A DNA stretch of 64,000 nucleotides, from contig NZ_KB899538.1 in NCBI RefSeq assembly GCF_000378305.1, positions 1,396,001 to 1,460,000 of the forward strand, in the 5' to 3' direction. The notes below the pieces were generated by a model. It made no database searches, was not told where the DNA came from, and saw only the letters and a program-made list of their open reading frames with translations. Each line of letters starts with the position of its first letter. Within the stretch, counting starts at the first letter, position 1. This DNA comes from Thioalkalivibrio sp. ALJ12. Its GTDB lineage: Bacteria; Pseudomonadota; Gammaproteobacteria; Ectothiorhodospirales; Ectothiorhodospiraceae. The translations under genes were made by a program, and so were the position numbers. Below, piece after piece: positions 57,088-64,000 of the stretch.

Positions 57088-58054
57088 GGCGGGGCTGTCC
57101 CTGGGCGAAAGAGTGGATGTTGGCTGCGACCTCCTCGATCACGTGCTGACGGGCACCGCGGGCCGCCCAGGCCGTATGTGGCGTCAGCACAAGGTTCGGG
57201 ATGTCCGCTGCCAGCAGGGGGTGGTCTGCGGGCGGGGGCTCGGGCTCCAGGACGTCGATGCCGGCACCGCCCAGGTGGCCCGCTCGCAAATGCCGCGCGA
57301 GGGCCTCGGGATCGACCAGGCCGCCACGGGCGGTATTGAGCAGGATTGACCCAGTGGGCATCTGCCGCAGTGCGTTGTCGTCGATCAGGTGGCGGGTTTC
57401 GGGGGACAACGGGCAATGCAGGCTGACCACGTCGCTGGTCGCCAGGAGCTCGGGCAGCGGGATTCGATCCGCGTCATCCGCAGGCGAGGGCACCGCCTTG
57501 CGCAGGCTTGCGGCCACCTGAACCTGCATGCCGAAGGCCCGGGCGACGCGTGCCGTGGCCTGGCCCAGTACGCCATGGCCGATGATGCCCAGACGCATGC
57601 CCGCCAGGGTCCGGATCGGGTGATCCAGCAGACAGAACTGATCGGACGCGCTCCAGTGGCCGGCGCGAATATCGGCGCGGTAGTCGTCCAGCCGCGTGAC
57701 CAGCGTCAGCAGCAGGGCAAAGACATGCTGTACCACGGAGTCTGTCGCATAGTCGCGGGCATTGCTGACCGTGATGCCCGCCCGGTTCGCGGCGGCGACA
57801 TCGATATTGTTGGTGCCGGTGGCCGCCGCGCAGACCAGCTGCAGGTTTGCGGCCGCGGCCAGCAGCGACTCGTCGAGCACCACCTTGTTGGTGACCACAA
57901 CCTCGGCACTGGCGATGCGGGCGGCGATCTCGTCGGGGTCTGTGCGCGGGTGCAGGTCCCACTCGGGAAGGGCCTCGCGCAGGGGGGTGAGGTCCAGGTC
58001 GTCGCGATCCACCGTGGACAGGTCGAGAAATACCCCGTGTCGCAGTTCAGTCAT
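57074..58054 (-). CDS. D-2-hydroxyacid dehydrogenase (hydroxypyruvate reductase-like)
   Basis: 326 residues from ATG 58054. Rossmann motif GIIGHGVLGQATARVA at about 150, catalytic Arg in LNTARGGLVD, Glu in GAGIDVLEPEPP and His in LTPHTAWAA. Most like HprA/GhrB-type enzymes, which reduce hydroxypyruvate or glyoxylate; in an autotroph this fits photorespiratory 2-phosphoglycolate salvage, though that is inference. The frame runs upstream through a repeat copy, which I exclude. Confidence 0.9.
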   Translation of the reverse strand: MTELRHGVFLDLSTVDRDDLDLTPLREALPEWDLHPRTDPDEIAARIASAEVVVTNKVVLDESLLAAAANLQLVCAAATGTNNIDVAAANRAGITVSNARDYATDSVVQHVFALLLTLVTRLDDYRADIRAGHWSASDQFCLLDHPIRTLAGMRLGIIGHGVLGQATARVARAFGMQVQVAASLRKAVPSPADDADRIPLPELLATSDVVSLHCPLSPETRHLIDDNALRQMPTGSILLNTARGGLVDPEALARHLRAGHLGGAGIDVLEPEPPPADHPLLAADIPNLVLTPHTAWAARGARQHVIEEVAANIHSFAQGQPRHVVS

Positions 58055-58073
58055 GGCGTTTACCAGGCGAAAC

Positions 58074-58178
58074 GGTGTTGCGACGCTTGCGGACAGGATC
58101 ACTACCGACCGCACGATGCGGCTTGCCTCGGAAAACCTGGGGTACCAACGCGAGCGTGTACATTGATCAGTGTTTCCC
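58074..58178 (-). repeat. Half copy of the inverted-repeat element
   Basis: Read on the minus strand it begins GGGAAACACTGATCAATG, then GCTCGCGTTGG.ACCCC.GGTTTTCCGAG and the GGTAGTG segment, matching the first about 105 bases of the element at 53542 with scattered changes and no second end. It lies just upstream of the dehydrogenase gene, where it could influence expression. Confidence 0.8.
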
Positions 58179-58180
58179 AA

Positions 58181-58206
58181 CAAAAGGGCCCCGCATCGCG
58201 GGGCCC
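58181..58206 (-). terminator. Rho-independent terminator of the BI-1 family gene
   Basis: Perfect 9-bp stem GGGCCCCGC / GCGGGGCCC with a 3-base loop, followed on the minus strand by TTTTG. Confidence 0.88.
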
Positions 58207-58234
58207 GAATCGCTTGCCTGTCGGCCTGCGACTG

Positions 58235-58924
58235 TTAGTTGTCGCCCATGAAGGCGTGGAACAGGTTCAGCAGGTGGAGGAACATCACATAGAGGTTCGC
58301 GTACAGCGAGACCGTCATCATGATGTAGTTGGCCTCCGGGTCGTGGATCATGCGGCTGGTGTCGAACAGGATCGCCGCCGACAGCAGCAGCACCACGGCC
58401 GCCGAGATGGTCAGCGACAGCGCCGGGATCGCCAGGAAGATGTTCGCGACGATCGCCAGCAGGGCGACGATCAGGCCGACCACCAGGAAGCCACCCAGGA
58501 AGCTGAAGTCCTTCTTGGTGGCCAGGGCATAGCCGGACAGCGCGACAAAGGCGACCGCCGTGGCAGTAAAGGCATTGCCGACGATCTGCGGCCCGTTGGG
58601 CAGGCCCAGGTACATGCTCAGGATCGGGCCGAGGAAGAAGCCCAGCACGCCGGTGAAGGCGAAGGTCAGCACCAGTCCGAGCGCGGAATTGCGAGCGGCA
58701 TGGATGGCGAACGGGCCGCCAATCAGGACCGCCAGCAGGACCAGCCAGTGCACCGCCGGGGCGCCCACAGCCATCGCCACGAAGGCCATCACGGCGCTGA
58801 ATGCCAGCGTCACCGACAGCAGCATGTAGGTCTGGCGGATGACCTTGTTGGTCGAGATGGTCTCGCTGATGGAACCGGTGCTGGACGGATTGCGACTCGA
58901 GCGAACGATCTGGTCTCGGGACAC
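58235..58924 (-). CDS. Bax inhibitor-1/YccA family membrane protein
   Basis: 229 residues, seven helices. Family marks: VIRQTYMLLSVTLAFSAV at the first helix and, near the C-terminus, LFDTSRMIHDPEANYIMMTVSLY followed by LNLFHAFMGD. YccA binds and restrains FtsH; others act as calcium leak channels. Monocistronic with its own terminator. Confidence 0.95.
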   Translation of the reverse strand: MSRDQIVRSSRNPSSTGSISETISTNKVIRQTYMLLSVTLAFSAVMAFVAMAVGAPAVHWLVLLAVLIGGPFAIHAARNSALGLVLTFAFTGVLGFFLGPILSMYLGLPNGPQIVGNAFTATAVAFVALSGYALATKKDFSFLGGFLVVGLIVALLAIVANIFLAIPALSLTISAAVVLLLSAAILFDTSRMIHDPEANYIMMTVSLYANLYVMFLHLLNLFHAFMGDN

Positions 58925-59019
58925 GGGTCAACTCCTCTTGGGTTCGTAACCTGCTCAGTGTAGCGATTGACGCCGGTGGGTGCAGCCCTTTTCGCCGTCC
59001 GTGGCGTGGGCTCTCGCGA

Positions 59020-61092
59020 TCACTTGATTGGCTCACCCACGCGTTCGGAGATCTCCTTAACCGCGTGGTCGGTGGACTTGAAGATGTTGTCCTTGCCGAT
59101 AATGTCCTCGAGCCCGGTGCGCTGTATCACCTCCAGGACCTGTGCCTTCACGCCGGCGAAGACCAGGGTGATGCCGCGCGCCTTCAGGCGGTGCACCAGC
59201 TGGTGGATCACTTCCTCGCCGGAGGCGTCGATCTCGTTGATGCCCTTGCCCACCACGATCAGATACTTGGCCTGTGGGTGGCGCGCGACCAGGTCCAGTA
59301 CCGCGTCCTCGAAGTAGGGGACGTTGGCGAAGTACAGCGAGCCGTCGAAGCGCATCAGGCCGACCTTCTCGTTGGTCTCCAGCCCGTAGCGCTGGGCCTC
59401 GCGAAGCGTCCCGTCGTCGTAGCGGGCCAGTTCGCATACGCGCGGCTGCATGGTGCGGTACAGGTACAGCACGATGGCCAGACCGGCACCCATCAAGATG
59501 CCGTAGTCGAGATTCGGGGCCATCGCCAGGGTGGCGATGAAGGTGACCACCGCGGCCGCCCCGTCATGCTTGTTGGCCACCCAGGCGTGCTTGATTGCCT
59601 TGAAGTTAATCAGCCCGACCACGGCCATCATGATGATCGCCGCCAGTACCGATTGCGGCAGGTGGTAGATCAGGGGCGTCAGGAAGAGCAATGCGATCCC
59701 GATAAGCACGGCTGTAAATACCGAGGCCAGGCCGGTGCGTGCACCCGAATTGAGGTTGACCGCCGAGCGCGAGAACGAACCGCTGACGGGGTAGCCCTGT
59801 GTAAAGCCGCCGGCGATGTTGGCCAGGCCCTGTCCCATCAGCTCCTTGTTCGGGTCCAGACGCTGGCCGGTGCGCGCGGCCATGGCTTTGGCGATCGCAA
59901 TGGCCTCGGTAAAGCCGACCAGCGCGATCACGAAGGCCGTGGTCAGGAGCGTGGTGATCGTTCCGAAGGTGATCTCTGGTGCGGAGATTGACGGCAGACC
60001 CTGGGGTACGTTGCCCACGACAGCGCCGCCACCATTGAGCGAGACCTCATCGCCGTCCACTTGCTCGATCCGCCACGAGGTGCGCTCGGCGCGTTCGCGT
60101 TCGGCATCCGTCATGTGGTCATCGGCGATGAAGCGCTCGGGTTCGTCGTCCGTCGCCGGGAGTCGGCGCAACGTTGTGTTGCGCAACTCGTCGCGCAGTG
60201 GGGCGAGCTCGGCGCGCAGTTCATCGCGCTGCAGTGCGGCCTGCTCCTGCTCGAAGCGCAGGGCCGGTGCATCGCCACGGGCCGCCTCCTGAATCTCGAG
60301 ATCCAGTTCGCGCACGCGGTCATCCAGATTGGCCGCCTGTCCCTGCTTCTCCTCGATCTGCTGGGCGAGTTCGACCAGCTCGCCAGGCGCAATTTGGGCG
60401 AGCGTCGTGTCGGCCTTGCGCTCGTACCCGATCAGCCAGGAGACCAGGATGGTGACAACCACCGCGACCAGCACGCCCGGAATCTTCGGGGCGACGCGTT
60501 TCATGCCGACCATCAGCGCGATCGCGCCCAGGCCGAAGGCGAGGGTGGGCCAATGGGTGTGCCCCAGCTCCAGCACGACACCCCAAAGACCCAGAAGGAA
60601 GTGGCCGGAGGTGTCGATCGGTACCCCCAGCAGCTTGTTGATCTGGGACAGCCCGATGATGATCGCGGCGGCGTTGGTAAAGCCGACGATCACCGGGTGC
60701 GAGATGAAGCTGACCAGCGCGCCCAGCTTGAACAGGCCCATGACCAGCTGGATTACGCCCACGATCAGGGCGAGCGCAATCGCCAGCATGATGAATTCGG
60801 ATGAGCCCTCGGCCGCCAGCGGCACCAGGGCCGATGCCGTGAGCAGGGATACCACTGCCACCGGGCCGGTGGCGAGCTGATTCGAGGAACCCCACAGCGC
60901 GGCCACCATCACCGGCAGCAGCGAGGCATAGAGCCCGTACACCGGAGGCAGACCGGCCAGTTGCGCATAGGCCATGGATTGCGGGATCAGGACCAGGGCC
61001 ACCGAGATCCCCGCAATCAGATCCGCGTTGAGCGTTTCCTTGGTGGGACGCCAGCTCAGGAACGGAAAGATGCGCAGCAGGATCGAATTCAT
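59020..61092 (-). CDS. SulP-family anion transporter with STAS domain and coiled-coil insert
   Basis: 690 residues. SulP core starts LNADLIAGISVALVLIPQSMAYAQLAGLPPVYGLYAS; the second half resumes with TAFVIALVGFTEAIAIAKAMA and a STAS domain ends the protein (about 545-670, MRFDGSLYFANVPYFEDAV). Between them (about 220-345) is a hydrophilic, coiled-coil insert (EEKQGQAANLDDRVRELDLEI and following) not normal for the family. SulP members move sulfate or bicarbonate; either fits an autotrophic sulfur oxidiser. Confidence 0.92.
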   Translation of the reverse strand: MNSILLRIFPFLSWRPTKETLNADLIAGISVALVLIPQSMAYAQLAGLPPVYGLYASLLPVMVAALWGSSNQLATGPVAVVSLLTASALVPLAAEGSSEFIMLAIALALIVGVIQLVMGLFKLGALVSFISHPVIVGFTNAAAIIIGLSQINKLLGVPIDTSGHFLLGLWGVVLELGHTHWPTLAFGLGAIALMVGMKRVAPKIPGVLVAVVVTILVSWLIGYERKADTTLAQIAPGELVELAQQIEEKQGQAANLDDRVRELDLEIQEAARGDAPALRFEQEQAALQRDELRAELAPLRDELRNTTLRRLPATDDEPERFIADDHMTDAERERAERTSWRIEQVDGDEVSLNGGGAVVGNVPQGLPSISAPEITFGTITTLLTTAFVIALVGFTEAIAIAKAMAARTGQRLDPNKELMGQGLANIAGGFTQGYPVSGSFSRSAVNLNSGARTGLASVFTAVLIGIALLFLTPLIYHLPQSVLAAIIMMAVVGLINFKAIKHAWVANKHDGAAAVVTFIATLAMAPNLDYGILMGAGLAIVLYLYRTMQPRVCELARYDDGTLREAQRYGLETNEKVGLMRFDGSLYFANVPYFEDAVLDLVARHPQAKYLIVVGKGINEIDASGEEVIHQLVHRLKARGITLVFAGVKAQVLEVIQRTGLEDIIGKDNIFKSTDHAVKEISERVGEPIK

Positions 61093-61296
61093 GGCGGTAC
61101 TCGCTTGGCCTGTTCGTGACGAAGACGACGGCTAGTCGAGCGATCCCGCGTGCCTGGCGCACCCGGGCTGTATGGCTGCCAGGGCCGTCGTCACGTGATT
61201 GGCAGCCATCTCTGGCCCGGGGTTGGGCCGGGCGCAGTCAGGGGAGGGAAGATTATAGAAGGTCGGCTTATTTTCTTCTATCAAAGGCATTCAATA

Positions 61297-61324
61297 CGAT
61301 ATATAGCCTTTAGGGTATATATCG
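61297..61324. promoter_or_regulatory. AT-rich perfect dyad upstream of sulP
   Basis: CGATATATA / TATATATCG, perfect 9-bp arms around a 10-base centre, inside an AT-rich pocket (61251-61330) about 205 bases upstream of the SulP start. It could be an operator or a cruciform/hairpin. The rest of 61093-61409 holds only this and the terminator at 61351. Confidence 0.55.
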
Positions 61325-61350
61325 CACTCGCTGGAGCGCCCAACCCTGCA

Positions 61351-61384
61351 CAAAAAAGCCCCGGTCACCAGCGGCGACCGGGGC
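61351..61384 (-). terminator. Rho-independent terminator of the secreted coiled-coil gene
   Basis: Stem GCCCCGGTC / GACCGGGGC with T6 on the minus strand side, 26 bases after the stop codon at 61410. Confidence 0.9.
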
Positions 61385-61409
61385 CTTCCAGCGTATGCTT
61401 CAGCGTGGC

Positions 61410-61994
61410 TTACTGCGGGGGTGCCATGCCCGGGCTTCCGCCCTGTTGCATTTCCTGCTGCAGGGTTTCCAGACGCGCGATGATGTCATCGATGTCCGGA
61501 TTCTCTTCGCGCATCGCGGCCATCAGGTCCTCGCGCAGCGATTCCTGAGCGGAGATGACCTCCTCGTCCTGCGCGACGGCCTGCTGGGCCTCCTGCAGGT
61601 TCATCTGCGCCTGCTGGACCTCTTCGGACTGGATTACCTGCTGGCGCTCTTCGGCACTCAGGTCCGGGTCGCGCAGGCGTTCTTCGGCGCCTTCGAGGGT
61701 TTCAAGATCCTGGCGGGGCTGGTAACCGGCCTCTTCCATCTTGTCGAGCACCAGGTTCTCAAGCTCTTCGCCCTTGCGCTCCAGATCAGGGTTGTTCTCG
61801 ATCGCCTGCTGCTGGGTCTCGGCCAGGGTCTGCTGCAGCTGCTGCATTTCCATTTGCGGGTTGGCCCCGCCTTCCTGCTGCCCCTGCTGGCCCATGCCTT
61901 CCTGACCCATGCCCTGGGCCATCACCAGCGGACTGGCGAGCGCAAGCGCGGCGGCGGCAATCAAACCGGCGAGAGGCCGGGAACGGTTCGTCAT
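61410..61994 (-). CDS. Secreted Gln/Glu-rich coiled-coil protein, unknown function
   Basis: 194 residues with a signal peptide (LAGLIAAAALALASPLVMA, cleavage about residue 26). The mature protein starts with a Gly/Met/Gln-rich repeat (QGMGQEGMGQQGQQEGG) and continues as long acidic helices (MQQLQQTLAETQQQAIENN; VQQAQMNLQEAQQAVAQ). SD GGAGAG precedes the ATG. Resembles DUF4168-type periplasmic proteins in layout only; no firm family. Confidence 0.8.
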   Translation of the reverse strand: MTNRSRPLAGLIAAAALALASPLVMAQGMGQEGMGQQGQQEGGANPQMEMQQLQQTLAETQQQAIENNPDLERKGEELENLVLDKMEEAGYQPRQDLETLEGAEERLRDPDLSAEERQQVIQSEEVQQAQMNLQEAQQAVAQDEEVISAQESLREDLMAAMREENPDIDDIIARLETLQQEMQQGGSPGMAPPQ

Positions 61995-62053
61995 AACAAC
62001 TCTCCTCGTGAAAGTACGGTGGGAAGCTTAGTGCGTGGCGACTTAACAACAGC

Positions 62054-62776
62054 TTAACAGGCGCGAGCCGAGGTTTCCGGGGCAGCCCGGATTTCGTTGC
62101 AGGCTTCTCGTTTTTCGTTTCCCTGGGGCTCCGGGATGCGAAAAAGCGCAATGTCCGGTGCCGGCAGGTGGATCGCCCAGCCAAGATGCGCGGCGATCCA
62201 GCGCAGGGTGTCGGGCCCGTAGAAGGCCACGTGGGTAGGGTCGCGGCGATAGTGCCAGCGATGAAAGGCCGCCGCGGGGGGCGGCCAGCCGGTCATGATC
62301 GCAATCGTGCCGCCGGGGCGCAGAAGGGTGGCCATCTCGCCAAGGATGGCGATCGGGTCATGCAGGTGCTCGAGAACCTCGGTACAGGTGACGAGATCGA
62401 AGCATGCACGGGCTTCGGGACGGTCAGGTGCGAATACGGGGTCATGGGTCTGCATGGAGTAGCCGCGCGCACACAGCATGTCCGCCAGTACCGGATGGGG
62501 GCCGCAGCCCCAGTCCACGCCCTGCGCCGGTGGCGGGCAGTGCGCCTCCAGCGGTGCAAGCAGGCGGCCCAGAAACCGCCGATACCCGGGGTCGTCCGGC
62601 CGGTTTTCGTGTGTCTGGTAGTACTCGCGCTCGAATGCGAGGGTGGGCCAGTAACGGTGCTTCAGGACAATCAGCGAGCAGCCCCTGCAGCGCTGGTAGT
62701 CCCCGGGCGAAGGGTCGCGCACCCCGCGGCTGAAGAACGGGCGCAGAGGTGCGGTACACAGCGGGCAGCGGTCCAT
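62054..62776 (-). CDS. Class I SAM-dependent methyltransferase with N-terminal zinc ribbon
   Basis: 240 residues. Four-Cys zinc ribbon (CPLC near 4 and CRGC near 30), then Rossmann methyltransferase: VDWGCGPHPVLADML (motif I), FDLVTCTEVLEHLHDP (motif IV), LLRPGGTIAIMTGW. Substrate unknown. Its start lies 3 bases after the stop of the metallopeptidase gene, in the same operon. Confidence 0.88.
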   Translation of the reverse strand: MDRCPLCTAPLRPFFSRGVRDPSPGDYQRCRGCSLIVLKHRYWPTLAFEREYYQTHENRPDDPGYRRFLGRLLAPLEAHCPPPAQGVDWGCGPHPVLADMLCARGYSMQTHDPVFAPDRPEARACFDLVTCTEVLEHLHDPIAILGEMATLLRPGGTIAIMTGWPPPAAAFHRWHYRRDPTHVAFYGPDTLRWIAAHLGWAIHLPAPDIALFRIPEPQGNEKREACNEIRAAPETSARAC

Positions 62777-62779
62777 GCG

Positions 62780-63466
62780 CTACCGCCGCAGGAAGCGGAA
62801 CCAGGACGCGATGTTCAACAGGCTCATCAGGGACTGGGCGACGTAGGTGTAGGCCGCGGCCTTCAGGATGCGCTGGGCATGGGGATAGTCCGGCGGGTGC
62901 AGGTAATTGCCCCGGCGCAGCATCGGCAGGGCGCGGCGAAAGCTCGCGTCGAACTCGGTGGGCAGGGTGACGAAGTGCACCAGCGCGGCGATCCCCATCG
63001 ACAGAATCCCGGCCAGGAAGAACAGGATGCCCGGTGCCGGATGCCGGGCGATCAGCGTGATGATGGGGATCGCGACCATTAGCCAGGCCCCGATCTGCTG
63101 TCCGTAGCGAGACAGGCAGACCAGGTTGCTGCGCATGCGCAGGGGCGGGTAGTCCTGAGCGTGCTGCACCGCGTGCCCGACCTCGTGCGCAGCCACCGTG
63201 ATCGCGGTGAGCGAGCGACCGTCGTGGTTGTCCTCCGACAGCCGCACCGCGCGATCGAAGGGATCGTAGTGGTCGCCATCGCGGGTGGATTCGACGCGCA
63301 CGTGATGCAGGCCATGGCGATCCAGAAGGTCACGCGCAAGCTCGGCGCCGGTCCCGTCGTAGCGGTCCTCCGGCTGGCTGTACTTCCTCATCGTCTGGCG
63401 TACCCACCAGCTCGGTGCCCAGGCCAGAAGCAGCACGAGCGGTGCGAGCAGAATCAGCAGTCGCAT
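62780..63466 (-). CDS. Zinc metallopeptidase, YugP/Zn_peptidase_2 family
   Basis: 228 residues, membrane-anchored at both ends. Active site HEVGHAVQHAQ (HExxH) at about 113; preceding YDPFDRAVRLSEDNHDGRSL and a hydrophobic helix pair (GAWLMVAIPIITLIA; GILFFLAGILSMGIAALV). Family of unknown physiological role. Confidence 0.93.
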   Translation of the reverse strand: MRLLILLAPLVLLLAWAPSWWVRQTMRKYSQPEDRYDGTGAELARDLLDRHGLHHVRVESTRDGDHYDPFDRAVRLSEDNHDGRSLTAITVAAHEVGHAVQHAQDYPPLRMRSNLVCLSRYGQQIGAWLMVAIPIITLIARHPAPGILFFLAGILSMGIAALVHFVTLPTEFDASFRRALPMLRRGNYLHPPDYPHAQRILKAAAYTYVAQSLMSLLNIASWFRFLRR

Positions 63467-63482
63467 GCCTTCATCATGGCGC

Positions 63483-63504
63483 GACTTCCCCTTCGGGGGA
63501 AGTC
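63483..63504 (-). terminator. Hairpin with TTCG loop downstream of mscS
   Basis: GACTTCCCC / GGGGAAGTC perfect stem closed by a TTCG tetraloop (CGAA on the minus strand), 35 bases beyond the minus-strand stop at 63539; no clear T-run. Confidence 0.5.
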
Positions 63505-63538
63505 GTCCGCGTGAATCCGTACACCGGCCCTGTCTCGC

Positions 63539-64000
63539 TCAGTCCTCGGCCTCGTCGTAATCGCCCTTGTGCTTCGGATTGGGGCGGGCCCGCTGGTCTT
63601 TCGAGTAGTCGCGACCGTCGTCGGTGTCTTCACCCTGCTCCTGGCTGAGACGCAGGTGCGCGGGCGGAGCGCTGCCGTCCTTTTCCTGACCGAAGTAGAT
63701 GGTCTGATGCGGGAACGGGATCTCGATACCGGCGGCGTCGAAGTGCTTCTTCACCAGGCGGTTGAACGCGCGGCCCAGGCCAAACTGCGTACCGGGCAGC
63801 GCCTTGATGCGGATGCGCACGTTGACCGAGCTGTCGGCCAGCGCAGTCACGCCGTGTACCTCCATCTCGTCGAGGATGTTCGGACCCTGGTCCGGATCTT
63901 CCTTGAGTTCCTCGAAGGCCTCTCGCAGGCGCACGATCACTTCGTCGATGTCCTCGCGATAGGCCACGCCGTACTCGCCCACGTGATAGCCATACTCGCG
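63539..64000 (-). CDS. MscS-family mechanosensitive channel, C-terminal part (cut by window edge)
   Basis: About 153 residues of the cytoplasmic end of an MscS channel; the membrane part lies beyond the window. Visible: GVAYREDIDEVIVRLREAFEEL, ADSSVNVRIRIKAL, and the end of the vestibule domain HFDAAGIEIPFPHQTIYFGQ, which is diagnostic for the family. A disordered charged tail (QEQGEDTDDGRDYSKDQ) follows. Releases osmolytes on hypo-osmotic shock, in keeping with an organism that accumulates compatible solutes. Confidence 0.9.
   Translation of the reverse strand, partial: REYGYHVGEYGVAYREDIDEVIVRLREAFEELKEDPDQGPNILDEMEVHGVTALADSSVNVRIRIKALPGTQFGLGRAFNRLVKKHFDAAGIEIPFPHQTIYFGQEKDGSAPPAHLRLSQEQGEDTDDGRDYSKDQRARPNPKHKGDYDEAED

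Noticed and set aside
57389-58963. 524-codon plus-strand frame opposite the dehydrogenase and BI-1 genes
   Set aside because: Low-complexity Gln/Arg/His composition typical of an antisense frame; covers two real genes and a terminator.

Overview
This window looks like the chromosome of a GC-rich, obligately autotrophic gammaproteobacterium of the Ectothiorhodospiraceae, most like a Thioalkalivibrio-type haloalkaliphilic sulfur oxidiser. The evidence is a complete alpha-carboxysome locus with form IA Rubisco, a DAB-type inorganic carbon pump, trehalose synthesis genes and typical gammaproteobacterial housekeeping genes (cyaY, slyX, rsmJ, ettA). I identified it by reading only; no database search was run.

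Layout. 1-2527: an RND efflux pump cut by the window edge. 2828-12882: the carboxysome operon cbbL-cbbS-csoS2-csoSCA-csoS4A-csoS4B-csoS1 (three copies)-bfr-like-acRAF-mcdA-mcdB, closed by an intrinsic terminator. 12964-17151: cbbQ-cbbO (Rubisco activase) and a CbbR-type LysR regulator. 17152-17981: a run of hairpins and a SnoaL/CaMKII-association-fold protein whose N-terminus carries CsoS2-like motifs; this is the best candidate for something new. 18037-24294: a GH15 glucoamylase-like enzyme with TreZ and TreY (minus strand). 24625-26098: a periplasmic protein and a phosphotransferase-fold kinase. 26141-27808: EttA. 28036-36104: a three-gene type III-like restriction-modification locus (Mod, AlbA_2/GHKL ATPase, Res).

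36105-41173 is an accessory patch with a YcaC-like hydrolase, pirin, LysR, HxlR and cupin genes. It is bracketed by decayed fragments of the P-type ATPase and DabA/PII genes that stand intact further on. 41257-50087: the DAB operon (DabB, a small membrane protein, DabA and a PII-like protein) with a cation P-type ATPase upstream. 50302-53535: tandem FluC channels, SerS and a double-thioredoxin protein. 53542-53823: a structured inverted-repeat element with relatives elsewhere in the window. 53847-64000: housekeeping and envelope genes including CyaY, DUF423, a Rieske-like protein without iron ligands, RsmJ, SlyX, a hydroxyacid dehydrogenase, a BI-1 family protein, a SulP transporter with a coiled-coil insert, a secreted coiled-coil protein, a methyltransferase, a zinc protease and the end of an MscS channel.

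Together the window holds most of a CO2-concentrating mechanism. DAB (and perhaps SulP) would raise cytosolic bicarbonate, CsoSCA converts it to CO2 inside the carboxysome, Rubisco is assembled with acRAF and reactivated by CbbQO, and McdAB spaces the carboxysomes along the nucleoid.
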